Below, piece after piece: positions 15,879 to 23,673 of a DNA stretch of 26,607 nucleotides; the stretch's first letter is position 1, and every line of letters begins with the position of its first letter. This stretch comes from a virus. The stretch covers positions 1 through 26,607 of IMG/VR virus record IMGVR_UViG_3300044732_001740; one strand, written 5' to 3'. Position numbers and translations under genes: made by a program. Under the pieces are notes generated by a model that made no database searches, was not told where the DNA came from, and saw only the letters and a list, made by a program, of their open reading frames with translations.

Positions 15879-16310
15879 TTATCTTGCAATAACATCACCA
15901 TCCGATGTTACCATAATATCATCATTAAATTGAAATGAACCATTCATTCCTTTTATGGTCCAATTGTTATCTTTTTGATAGATACTAACGCCTCTACAAC
16001 CTAAGAATTGATTTAATCTATCCTTTGTTGTTCTAGACCACCACCCCTTTGTTTTTAATTTCATAATATCGGTGGGGTCGATTTCAATAATGTAAGTACC
16101 GTGTAATCTAATTCCTAAGACATTAGGTTCTAAACGCTCTAAAAATGTGTTGTTACCGATTTTTTTACTTTCTTTTTTACCCAAAAACTCAGATAGACTT
16201 TCATAATTCGCATTTGAGCATGTCAAATTAGCCATTTCTGTTATTACTCTTTTTGTTGTGTTAACAAGAATTTGAAGCTGTGATTCGGTTATTAAAATTT
16301 CTTTTTTCAT
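15879..16310 (-). CDS. Unknown protein with capsid-targeting-like leader (143 aa)
   Basis: N-terminus MKKEILITESQLQILV, then RVITE|MANL, matches the leader of its neighbours and ends in an [IL]xE site. The body reads FLGKKESKKIGNNTFLERL, then VLGIRLHGTYIIEIDP, then GWWSRTTKDRLNQFLGC and GVSIYQKDNNWTI. I recall close relatives of this body (HGT..., GGW.T.TTK.R.N..L) as a stand-alone small protein in cyanophages and others, of unknown function, where the leader is absent. That would make this a leader-plus-domain fusion. Confidence 0.68.
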   Translation of the reverse strand: MKKEILITESQLQILVNTTKRVITEMANLTCSNANYESLSEFLGKKESKKIGNNTFLERLEPNVLGIRLHGTYIIEIDPTDIMKLKTKGWWSRTTKDRLNQFLGCRGVSIYQKDNNWTIKGMNGSFQFNDDIMVTSDGDVIAR

Positions 16311-16327
16311 CTTATTAATGTTATTTA

Positions 16328-16765
16328 TTATTTATTTTTCCAGCTACCACCTTGCTTTTTATACCATTTTGCCGCCCATCCACTAGCATATGCTGAAGGC
16401 CATACTTTATATTTTGATTTTGCTAATGATTTGGCTCTTGACCATAGTGTTTTATTTGTTGGTTCACGTTTTGTTTCTTCATCCAATGGACCAACAGTAT
16501 GGTCACCTTCTTTTTCATTCATTAAGAAATCAAATACTTGATCCATATTTTCTGTTGCCGTGGCAATATGGTCATCCGCCCAATCATGACCATTTTGAAG
16601 GGTTTCTTCAATCATTTGCGGGTCGATTGATAATAACATATCAATTTGTCTTCGCATCTGTTTTAAATTGCTGAAAAACATGTAGTTTCCAGTTTTTTGT
16701 TCGTTAATTTTATTATTAATTAACTTAATTAATTGACTTTCTGTTAATTTAATTGTTTTTTTCAT
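16328..16765 (-). CDS. Unknown protein with capsid-targeting-like leader and a basic YPSAY-type C-terminus (145 aa)
   Basis: N-terminus MKKTIKLTESQLIKLINNKI, then NE|QKTG, is the leader in its shortest form. The middle has NGHDWADDHIATA, a motif I recall from other phage hypothetical proteins. The C-terminus (about 105-145) reads NKTLWSRAKSLAKSKYKVWP, then SAYASGWAAKWYKKQGGSWK, a short basic module often found in phage virion-associated proteins as I recall. Function unknown. First of three minus-strand genes with the same leader; the 17-base gap to the next gene and the region upstream carry AATAAATAA repeats. Confidence 0.68.
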   Translation of the reverse strand: MKKTIKLTESQLIKLINNKINEQKTGNYMFFSNLKQMRRQIDMLLSIDPQMIEETLQNGHDWADDHIATATENMDQVFDFLMNEKEGDHTVGPLDEETKREPTNKTLWSRAKSLAKSKYKVWPSAYASGWAAKWYKKQGGSWKNK

Positions 16766-16775
16766 TTTTTATTTA

Positions 16776-18362
16776 TTATTTTTTATTAACAATTTGAAAC
16801 TTAATAGTTCTTTTATAAGTGTCTTTTTCGCCACTAGTATTAACTTTTAAGTCAACAAAATATTCATTCGGTAATTTATCCCTCATATCAAAGATGAAGT
16901 AATATTCATTTGGTGTTCGATTAACCAACGCCCAATCTTGCACCTGAACTTCGGTTTGACCCTCCCTGACATAAACTCGATAATAAACCGTAACATCAGT
17001 TAAAAGTTGTTGTGTTGTATATGCTTTTTTAACAATAACACCAATTTTTCTAACATCGGTATTTAATATTTTTTCATCTTGCTTAATACCATAAAAATCA
17101 AACCCTAAAATTGTTGGTTCCTTTGATTCCGTACCTATATTAAAATAACTACCATATGGTTTTACAATTAAATCATTTTCAACATTTGGTAACGATATTC
17201 CGTTAATTGCGATACCGCTCCAAACATCGGTATATTGACAAGGTGTTGTTAATCCTGTTATCGCTGGAATTGTTACCTCATAAATACCTTTTGTTTTTAA
17301 ACAACTTGTTAGTCCCGTATAACCTGATATTGGATCTCCTAACGTATCTAAAATAGAAACAACCGGATTGCTATCAAAGTTAACAAAATCACCATTAACA
17401 TAAGCGTAAAGATAGAGTTTATTTTCCCTAAATTGAACAAAATTATTTCTATCATCCAGTATTAAATCATCATACACGGTTTCAAGACAGGGTTCATAGA
17501 AAGTTTGGGTATGTCTGGTAAAGAACCCAACCGAATAATTCTCAGTTAATCCGGTTAAATTTTCAAGTTCGGGTTTAAACGCAATTCCCCATCCTGTAAC
17601 ACCAGTTAATGTTCCATAAATAATTGAATTTATTTCGTTTGTCATATTAAATTCAATGTCCTCATTTCCAAATTCAAAGTGTTGTGTATCAACAATTGTT
17701 ATTGCACTATAATTTATATTTCCATTATTCTCGTTGTTATATATTCCCGGTTCTGACCAATAATTCAATGTGGTTCTTTTTAGCCAGTTTGACGGTCTAT
17801 CGGAATATGATTTGTCTTCGGGTTCATAAAGGGGAACTGAAGCTCCCTGAGTCGAGTTTAACGAGGTTGAGAAGTTATTATAATCATAACCAACACCTTC
17901 ATCCCATAACGCAACGCCTTGATTATAAATGCAAGTTGTTATTGCGGTTGGATTTGGTATTATGGGGTCACATGGGTCAAGTGGTGTCGGAATTGGATTT
18001 CCACTGATTGTGCATGTTGCAATTTGTGGAATTCTGAATAATATTAAATCAAATGACGTTGCTCTTCTTCTACCTGTTGAATCTAACGTATTTAATAATT
18101 CTTTATCAAATGCGGAAGTATTTGTCATACGTAGTGTATGAGTCATTGCTGTGGTACAACCTGTTGATACTGTGGTTCCGGTTATTTTATCAAGCAATGG
18201 TTGCAAATCCAAATCAAAAATAAATCTTGTAAAACCTTTTGGTGCGATAAGATTTGGATTAGTACCAAAATACAATTCGGTCACTGGATTTTGTCCGGTA
18301 TTTGTGCAATTATTGTAAATAATTGTGTTATTTCTGCTAAAATATGATTTATGTATGGACAT
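16776..18362 (-). CDS. Probable virion structural protein (528 aa), family not recognised
   Basis: Large beta-rich protein, with many Thr, Asn, Tyr and Gly residues and no signal peptide or membrane segment, typical of phage tail, neck or fibre components. It contains the stretches RFIFDLDLQPLLDKITG near residue 45, DRNNFVQFRENKLYLYAYVN near 310, and a C-terminal beta domain (VTVYYRVYVREGQTEVQVQ, then YFIFDMRDKLPNEYFVDLK) that resembles an Ig-like fold. Several Cys residues occur. Its own late-type box on the minus strand and its place beside the baseplate genes support a late structural role. The exact part in the virion cannot be told. Confidence 0.7.
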   Translation of the reverse strand: MSIHKSYFSRNNTIIYNNCTNTGQNPVTELYFGTNPNLIAPKGFTRFIFDLDLQPLLDKITGTTVSTGCTTAMTHTLRMTNTSAFDKELLNTLDSTGRRRATSFDLILFRIPQIATCTISGNPIPTPLDPCDPIIPNPTAITTCIYNQGVALWDEGVGYDYNNFSTSLNSTQGASVPLYEPEDKSYSDRPSNWLKRTTLNYWSEPGIYNNENNGNINYSAITIVDTQHFEFGNEDIEFNMTNEINSIIYGTLTGVTGWGIAFKPELENLTGLTENYSVGFFTRHTQTFYEPCLETVYDDLILDDRNNFVQFRENKLYLYAYVNGDFVNFDSNPVVSILDTLGDPISGYTGLTSCLKTKGIYEVTIPAITGLTTPCQYTDVWSGIAINGISLPNVENDLIVKPYGSYFNIGTESKEPTILGFDFYGIKQDEKILNTDVRKIGVIVKKAYTTQQLLTDVTVYYRVYVREGQTEVQVQDWALVNRTPNEYYFIFDMRDKLPNEYFVDLKVNTSGEKDTYKRTIKFQIVNKK

Positions 18363-18376
18363 TAAAATGTTTTCTT

Positions 18377-18386
18377 AATAAATATT
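18377..18386 (-). promoter_or_regulatory. Candidate late promoter element AATATTTATT (minus strand)
   Basis: Reads AATATTTATT on the minus strand, 14 bases before the ATG of the structural gene at 18362. It lies opposite to the plus-strand box at 18418-18427 in a divergent intergenic region. Confidence 0.45.
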
Positions 18387-18417
18387 GGATTTTTTAATTA
18401 AAATTGATTTATCTTAA

Positions 18418-18427
18418 GATATTTATC
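18418..18427 (+). promoter_or_regulatory. Candidate late promoter element GATATTTATC
   Basis: It lies 24 bases before the ATG at 18452 and is preceded by AA, as at 12208. It is the only promoter candidate for this isolated plus-strand gene. Confidence 0.42.
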
Positions 18428-18451
18428 TAATGCCAAACCAATAATAACCAA

Positions 18452-18868
18452 ATGAGGAAATATTTAATTTTTTTATTATTTTTGTTTTTTGGTAATATGG
18501 TTTTATGTCAAGATAATAAAACTATGATGTATGTTAGAATAGTTGATAGTAATTTATTAAACCCTGTGGGGTGTGAAATCCAGATTTGGAAAGAAATCGA
18601 AGAGGGAAAATACGCTAGAGGGTCAATAATTTTTATTCAACAAGCAAAAATTTCATTAAGTAAGGGTACTTATACTTTTTTATTTGTTATTAACGATAAA
18701 ATTATGCATAAAGACTATATTGAGGTTGGTCAATATGATGATAGTATTATATATAATATATACGCTAAACCATTAAAATTATCGGATGCTGATTTTAATG
18801 AGATTTCAATAATGACACCGGAAATTCATAGATTTTTAAATCATAGAACGGTATATATCGAATTGTGA
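18452..18868 (+). CDS. Small secreted protein, isolated moron-like gene (138 aa)
   Basis: N-terminal signal peptide MRKYLIFLLFLFFGNMVLCQ with a probable cut before or after the Cys; a lipoprotein is possible but the lipobox (MVLC) is poor. The mature part is beta-rich: MMYVRIVDSNLLNPVGCEIQ, then KISLSKGTYTFLFVIND, then YIEVG. This resembles the small beta-sandwich, carboxypeptidase-regulatory-like domains common in exported Bacteroidota proteins. It stands alone on the plus strand between two minus-strand structural units and converges on the next gene with a one-base gap. It is likely an envelope-directed accessory protein; function unknown. Confidence 0.65.
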   Translation: MRKYLIFLLFLFFGNMVLCQDNKTMMYVRIVDSNLLNPVGCEIQIWKEIEEGKYARGSIIFIQQAKISLSKGTYTFLFVINDKIMHKDYIEVGQYDDSIIYNIYAKPLKLSDADFNEISIMTPEIHRFLNHRTVYIEL

Positions 18869-18869
18869 A

Positions 18870-20438
18870 TTAGTTAATCCTAATATTACTATTTAAAATA
18901 TTATCCGAAGCGTTTCTAATCTTGTTTAAGATATCTTGTGATTGAATTCCGGTTGTGCTAACAGGAACAGGTGGTAGCCCCGGAAAAGGGTGAACGTGCG
19001 TTATTAAAAATTGAACAACTAAATTTAACAAATCCATTAATTCCTCACCCCTAACCATTGAGCTTGTTTTTGGTATTAATTCAGAATTCATTAATTCTTG
19101 TGAAATACCATACACAGTACCGTCAATATTTATTTTACCTTTGCTTGGTATTATGGAGTTATGTGACATTAAGAATAACTTATCACCACCCAAAATACCA
19201 ACAGTTTGAGTTGATGGACTTACCGCTTTTTCGATATATTCCTCATTTGTAAATTGTAATGGTTTTCCAAAACTATTTTTTGTATATAAAACACCGCTAC
19301 CAAAAATTTTATCTGATGGTTGCAATTTTACATTTGAAAAGAAATAACTCACATTATTAAATTGAACCGAATATTGAATTGGGTCTTCAGTTGAGATCCA
19401 CTTGTAAGTAATTTTATTTGGTCTGAACGCAAGCGGAAATACATTTGGTAGCGTTATTGTAACCCCTTGTGTGTTTGTTATTCTACCCTCATTGTTTAAT
19501 CTTTTAAGAACGTCATTTATGAATTGTGCGGTTTGTTCTTTTGTTAAAGAATTAAATTGTAACGAAGTTACTAAAGTTAAATCGCTAGATTCAACTTGCG
19601 TGTCAACAGTAAAATCAACATTTTTTAATGATTCAATATTATCTTTTAATTGATATAAATCTAATGTTCCTGTGAAATTATTTGGTGTTGTATTATTTTC
19701 GGGGTTTAAAATTGACCATTCCAATAAGAATTTAACTTGTGGTGTTCCGGTTGATATTTTTGTCACTTTTCTAATACCAACACTATTTTCAGTTGTTCTA
19801 TACGCGGAAAGTTGCAAAAATGACCTTTTATCATAATATCTTGGAAGTTGGTTGATTTTTTGCGGTACATTTCTACCCGCTCTTAAAATAACATCATTTT
19901 CTTTAACGATTATGTCACAAGTTCCTCGACCAATAATTGCATTGTCTCTGGGTTCAGGATAAACGCCTTTACTAAAATTATTATAATATTCATCCGTTCC
20001 CGGTTTTTTAATGTCGGGTAATGGCTTTATTTGAGTACCTTGTGATGTGTATTTTCTTGAACTTAAATAACTTTCAAAACTCGATGCGACCGGAGAAGAA
20101 AAACCTCCTTGCACATAATATTTGTTTTGATATGGAAATTCTTTATTTGCATAAAAAATATTAGCAGATTCTTGAATTTCCGGTTGTTGATTAATAAAGA
20201 ACGGTAATAATGGTAAACATAAAAAAGGGTCTCTGGTTGTCCATTTATATTGCTCCGGAATATCATCCTCCGCATCTTTTGATGATTTTTTTAAACCCAA
20301 AGCATCACTCCATACCGCTTGAACAATTTGTACTTTATTATCTAATTGTGATACAGCACGAATTCTTCCCAATAACAAAGGATCTTTATTATCAATTACG
20401 ATAGCTGGGAATATTATTTGGTTTTTATTTTTTGTCAT
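18870..20438 (-). CDS. Baseplate spike/hub protein with gp5-like OB-fold, no lysozyme part (522 aa)
   Basis: Residues about 8-40 read FPAIVIDNKDPLLLGRIRAV, the OB-fold signature shared by T4 gp5 and VgrG-like spike proteins (x-V-x-D-x-x-DPL-x-LGR-x-R). It is followed by WTTRDPFLCLPLLPFF, the expected interface strand. No lysozyme catalytic pattern is present. The middle is beta-rich, with a helical segment (SLTKEQTAQFINDVLKRL). The C-terminus has MDLLNLVVQFLITHVHPFPG, a His-containing motif often seen at the end of phage baseplate proteins as I recall. It belongs to a tightly packed late unit; its ATG overlaps the upstream stop (ATGA). It probably forms the central baseplate or tail tip. Confidence 0.68.
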   Translation of the reverse strand: MTKNKNQIIFPAIVIDNKDPLLLGRIRAVSQLDNKVQIVQAVWSDALGLKKSSKDAEDDIPEQYKWTTRDPFLCLPLLPFFINQQPEIQESANIFYANKEFPYQNKYYVQGGFSSPVASSFESYLSSRKYTSQGTQIKPLPDIKKPGTDEYYNNFSKGVYPEPRDNAIIGRGTCDIIVKENDVILRAGRNVPQKINQLPRYYDKRSFLQLSAYRTTENSVGIRKVTKISTGTPQVKFLLEWSILNPENNTTPNNFTGTLDLYQLKDNIESLKNVDFTVDTQVESSDLTLVTSLQFNSLTKEQTAQFINDVLKRLNNEGRITNTQGVTITLPNVFPLAFRPNKITYKWISTEDPIQYSVQFNNVSYFFSNVKLQPSDKIFGSGVLYTKNSFGKPLQFTNEEYIEKAVSPSTQTVGILGGDKLFLMSHNSIIPSKGKINIDGTVYGISQELMNSELIPKTSSMVRGEELMDLLNLVVQFLITHVHPFPGLPPVPVSTTGIQSQDILNKIRNASDNILNSNIRIN

Positions 20439-20650
20439 TTCACTCTAGAAGTGTATTCGGTGTGTATCTTATTATAAGTTTCTTCAACATAATCTAAATG
20501 TTTTGATAACTTAATAATTAAAATTTTTGTTTCTTCAAATTCTTCATTTAAAGAATCCAAAACGAATATTAAATCTTTATTTGACGAATTTTTATAATCC
20601 TCAAGTATGGATTTTATCTTTTCTTTATTTGTTTTGTTTGTATCAATCAT
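20435..20650 (-). CDS. Small coiled-coil protein (71 aa) between baseplate genes
   Basis: Short, highly charged and helical. The heptad-like stretch FVLDSLNEEFEETKILIIKL suggests a coiled coil. ATGA overlaps at both ends couple its translation to the genes before and after it, so the three products are probably made in fixed ratio for one tail structure. No family is recognised. Confidence 0.65.
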   Translation of the reverse strand: MIDTNKTNKEKIKSILEDYKNSSNKDLIFVLDSLNEEFEETKILIIKLSKHLDYVEETYNKIHTEYTSRVK

Positions 20651-22551
20651 GCTTTAATTCCGTATAATGTTATTGGTGTTGGTGCGGGTAATAAAACATT
20701 AACAACCCCGTTTTGAATATCTTCTGTTTGTACGCCAGTGATTTCGGCAAATTTTGAGGCTAACATTAAATTTGGACTACCATCTGGCATTGGTCCGGTT
20801 GGTAAACCTAATTTTTGATACTCAGTGATTACATTTGTAAAAGCTCTCGAATTATCAAAACCAGAACGCAATGGTGCCGCAGCTAAAAGAGGTGTTGGTA
20901 TAAAAAAGGGTGTGCTTCGTGTCGCTAACGACAAGATTTGTAATATCTCATCAACAACACTTTTACATCTTCTATAATCAGAAATTAAATTTGCAACAAC
21001 TAATGCGAGTTCAATTAAAGATAAAATCATCGCATATCTTTTTGTAATTGCATTTCTCGCTAAATCACCAATAATTACTTGGACTAAAATTCTTAAATCT
21101 TTTACAATGATATCAAACAATTCTTTAACAAAGATTGCGAATATTTTAGATGTTAAATTAACCATTAATCTAATATTTTTCTTTATAAATTCAGTTAAAT
21201 TTACAAATTCATAAACAAATAACTTACCTAACGCTAATGACATAACAACAAATGGAAATAAAACTTTTGGTGTTAATAACGCCAAAACAACTGCTCTTGG
21301 TAATGATTTTAATATGTCTGTATTGATATTTACTTCTAATGCTGTTGGAATTGTAATTCCGCCCCATCCCTGACTTTGTAATAAAGTTTGAGTTAATGAA
21401 TCGGTGATATTATCTTCGGCATTTGGGTCCGAAACAAAATTCATTTGGTCAATTAAATCGAATAATGATTCAATATCGACAGGAAGTTTAACATTATCAC
21501 AATCTGTGAATTCGACAACACCTAATTGAATATCAGATATTCTAGCATCAATTGTTCTTAAATCAATATCTGTAAGTTCAAAAAAACTTTGGTCAATCGC
21601 ATCCACTTCAGGTGTTTTTGCAATACCGCTTACGTCAATTTCACGATTAAAATCAAAACATAGACCTAAAATTCTTTGTAAACGAAGTAAAAACTTACTT
21701 TGTTCTTCCATGTCCGATTTTAGCTTTATTGAAATTGCACCGGTTAGTATTTCAATAATTTGTGATAAAATATTTTTTGGTTCAATTACTTTTATTTTTC
21801 TAAAATAGTCAGCAAAGAATTCTGATACTTTCCGACTATTACCTAAAGTCACAATAAAAGCTTCGGTTTGGTAGTTAAATGGAAATGGTAGTGTTGCGGT
21901 TGGATTAAATGTAATGTCAAATAATGATTGGTTGGAATATCCTAAATAGGGAGTTCCAAATGTCGCATTAAAATAGTTAGGGTTTATATTCTGTGTTGCA
22001 TAGTAAAAACTTCTATTTAAACTAAAAGGTGTTACACCAATAGAATTACTATCGGATTTTTCATAAAAAAGTTTACCGGTTACAGAATTTGGTTCTTGTT
22101 TAAGTTGTTTAAATAAATCAAAAGACCATAAAGGTACTGTAACTTGTATATTTTGTTGATATTCCTCTTGCTCAGAACAACCAAGAGCTTGTATCATTTC
22201 ATCTTGCAAAAGCTTTGTTATTTTTGGACCGCTTCTGTTTGCAGATGCGATTAACGCTTTTTTAACATAATTTAAAGTTGTTGAATTTCCTTGTGTGCCA
22301 CCTCCGTTTGGATTAAATTTTACAAAATCTAAAAGCCTATCAAATTGATTTTTTACTTCTTGTTCATATTTTTTTGTAATTTTACTTACACCATCGGGTA
22401 AACCCTTATTAACAAGGTTATCAGCTTGTGCTAAATTGTTACCGACAGATTTTTTTAGACTTTTAATATCGTCAGTAACTTGCTTATACGTAGCATAAGC
22501 TTTACTTTTTTCTTCAATTTCTATATAAGAACTTTCTAAATCCGCAGCCAT
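20647..22551 (-). CDS. Large structural protein with hydrophobic helices (634 aa), probably baseplate or tail
   Basis: The N-terminal 100 residues form a charged coiled coil (EKSKAYATYKQVTDDIKSLK). The centre (about 140-260) is rich in Phe, Asn, Pro and Tyr. Then come hydrophobic helices at about 415-450 (VVLALLTPKVLFPFVVMSLA), about 455-490 and about 505-520 (ILSLIELALVVANLI). A Pro/Ala-rich C-terminus follows (FFIPTPLLAAAPLRSGFDNS). The pattern ALLTPKVL...PF followed by hydrophobic helices is one I recall from structural proteins of cyanophage T4-like phages. The helices could meet the host membrane during injection; this is speculative. Part of the late minus-strand unit, coupled by overlap with the next gene. 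Confidence 0.68.
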   Translation of the reverse strand: MAADLESSYIEIEEKSKAYATYKQVTDDIKSLKKSVGNNLAQADNLVNKGLPDGVSKITKKYEQEVKNQFDRLLDFVKFNPNGGGTQGNSTTLNYVKKALIASANRSGPKITKLLQDEMIQALGCSEQEEYQQNIQVTVPLWSFDLFKQLKQEPNSVTGKLFYEKSDSNSIGVTPFSLNRSFYYATQNINPNYFNATFGTPYLGYSNQSLFDITFNPTATLPFPFNYQTEAFIVTLGNSRKVSEFFADYFRKIKVIEPKNILSQIIEILTGAISIKLKSDMEEQSKFLLRLQRILGLCFDFNREIDVSGIAKTPEVDAIDQSFFELTDIDLRTIDARISDIQLGVVEFTDCDNVKLPVDIESLFDLIDQMNFVSDPNAEDNITDSLTQTLLQSQGWGGITIPTALEVNINTDILKSLPRAVVLALLTPKVLFPFVVMSLALGKLFVYEFVNLTEFIKKNIRLMVNLTSKIFAIFVKELFDIIVKDLRILVQVIIGDLARNAITKRYAMILSLIELALVVANLISDYRRCKSVVDEILQILSLATRSTPFFIPTPLLAAAPLRSGFDNSRAFTNVITEYQKLGLPTGPMPDGSPNLMLASKFAEITGVQTEDIQNGVVNVLLPAPTPITLYGIKA

Positions 22552-22561
22552 AAGAAAAAAA

Positions 22562-22930
22562 TTATTTTAATTTATATGGCGTGTTGTCAGAAATGTTTTC
22601 AATATCTTTTTTCATTAAATTTTCAATCAATGTGGGGTCAATATCCGCCAAATTATAATCTTCAGTTCTTCCATTACTTTTCTCCCAAATTGATGCTTGT
22701 AGTTTAGCTAGAGATAGCTTTTTCTCAACAACATCATTAATTATTTTTTGTTGTTTTTCAATGACAGGACCGATAGTTGCCATATCTTCAGGTTCCTTTA
22801 ACATAACCAACATTTTATTTTGAATTCTAATGGCAGTATTTCTCTGCTCAACAAGTTCGTTGTAGATTTCTTGCATTACCGCAAGAATTGATTCTTTTGT
22901 TAGGCTTATTTCTTTTTTTCTCCCTGACAT
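22562..22930 (-). CDS. Small helical protein of unknown function (122 aa)
   Basis: Entirely helical and charged, with heptad-like runs (ILAVMQEIYNELVEQ, then VIEKQQKIINDVVEKKLSLA), so a coiled coil is likely. No signal peptide. The N-terminus SGRKKEISLTKESILAVMQE has a faint likeness to the ITES leader of other genes but lacks its key spacing, so I do not class it with them. Ten bases separate it from the next structural gene, which suggests a tail-related role. A late-type box lies four bases before the ATG. Confidence 0.62.
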   Translation of the reverse strand: MSGRKKEISLTKESILAVMQEIYNELVEQRNTAIRIQNKMLVMLKEPEDMATIGPVIEKQQKIINDVVEKKLSLAKLQASIWEKSNGRTEDYNLADIDPTLIENLMKKDIENISDNTPYKLK

Positions 22931-22934
22931 AACT

Positions 22935-22944
22935 ATAAATATTA
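22935..22944 (-). promoter_or_regulatory. Candidate late promoter element TAATATTTAT (minus strand)
   Basis: Reads TAATATTTAT on the minus strand, ending four bases before the ATG at 22930 and overlapping the stop of the sigma gene. The tight spacing resembles that at 13879-13894. Confidence 0.35.
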
Positions 22945-23673
22945 GTCTAGTATATTTTTTAATGTATTACCGTATAGTATCTTAAATTTCTTTATTGAAA
23001 TTCTAATTTCTTTGGTCGATAAATTTGTTAATTCTCTTAATGTAAGTAAAATTAAATTCTTATTAAATTTATTATTTCTTGTTTCATAAAATAAAGAATC
23101 GTAATTGGAAAATAACTCTATTAACCCATAGGCTAATTTTTTTTCATTTTCATTTAATTGAGGGTTTTCAGCAAATTCAATCAACTCCGCTAAATATTTT
23201 TTAACAATATCCTCATCATCCACCTCATAGTTTTCTATTAAATAAGACATTTTATAACTATTTTCGAGACTACTTGACACGTCATCATAAGATATTTTCT
23301 TATTCATGTCCTTTTGGTCCTTAATAATTTGACCCATTAAATAATTTTTACAAATTGTACCAAAATAAGAATACGCTTTCTTTTCTCTTGACGGTTTGAA
23401 TTTATCAACTTTCGTCATTAAAAAAGAATGTGTATCCGAATGGATTTCTTTGAAGTCCATGTCTTTCCTATATAATTTATATCTTCTTATTATTGAAGAT
23501 ATCATTTTGTCAAGAGGGTGTTTTAAATACTCGTTGTATATCTTATTCTTTTCATCAATTGTTGATGCGGATAAAAATAACCTAACGGCTTGTTCTTGCT
23601 CCGAACCAAAATAATTTTCTTTTTCTGTTTGTTCACCTCCTGCTTTATTAACCATTTTAGGTTTTACAAGCAT
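22942..23673 (-). CDS. gp55: Late-transcription sigma factor, T4 gp55-like (243 aa)
   Basis: Small divergent sigma-70-family protein. Residues about 50-75 (LDKMISSIIRRYKLYRKDMD) and the run KVDKFKPSREKKAYSYF, then GTICKNYLMGQIIKD (about 90-120) match the region-2 pattern of gp55 of T4-like phages: a hydrophobic first helix, then F(D/K)P...KAFSYF..I..N. The C-terminal half is helical. T4 gp55 has 185 residues. In T4, gp55 with gp33 and the clamp redirects host RNA polymerase to late promoters. Its start codon shares one base with the upstream stop (TAATG), so it is coupled to the glycosyltransferase gene. It is the natural reader of the (G/A)ATATTTAT boxes, which is inference. Confidence 0.75.
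   Translation of the reverse strand: MLVKPKMVNKAGGEQTEKENYFGSEQEQAVRLFLSASTIDEKNKIYNEYLKHPLDKMISSIIRRYKLYRKDMDFKEIHSDTHSFLMTKVDKFKPSREKKAYSYFGTICKNYLMGQIIKDQKDMNKKISYDDVSSSLENSYKMSYLIENYEVDDEDIVKKYLAELIEFAENPQLNENEKKLAYGLIELFSNYDSLFYETRNNKFNKNLILLTLRELTNLSTKEIRISIKKFKILYGNTLKNILD

Noticed and set aside
15874-16310. The ITES leaders as signal peptides or membrane anchors
   Set aside because: They are amphipathic and charged, with no hydrophobic core of sufficient length and no Ala-x-Ala cut site.
16311-16345. AATAAATAATAAATAA repeats as an origin or iteron array
   Set aside because: Only a few short A/T-rich copies are present and such runs are common in this AT-rich genome. No ordered array is visible.
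22562-22930. Sixth member of the leader family (SLTKESILAVMQEIYNELVE)
   Set aside because: The likeness is limited to a few residues, LTKES is not LTES, and the whole protein is one continuous coiled coil, so the resemblance may be chance.
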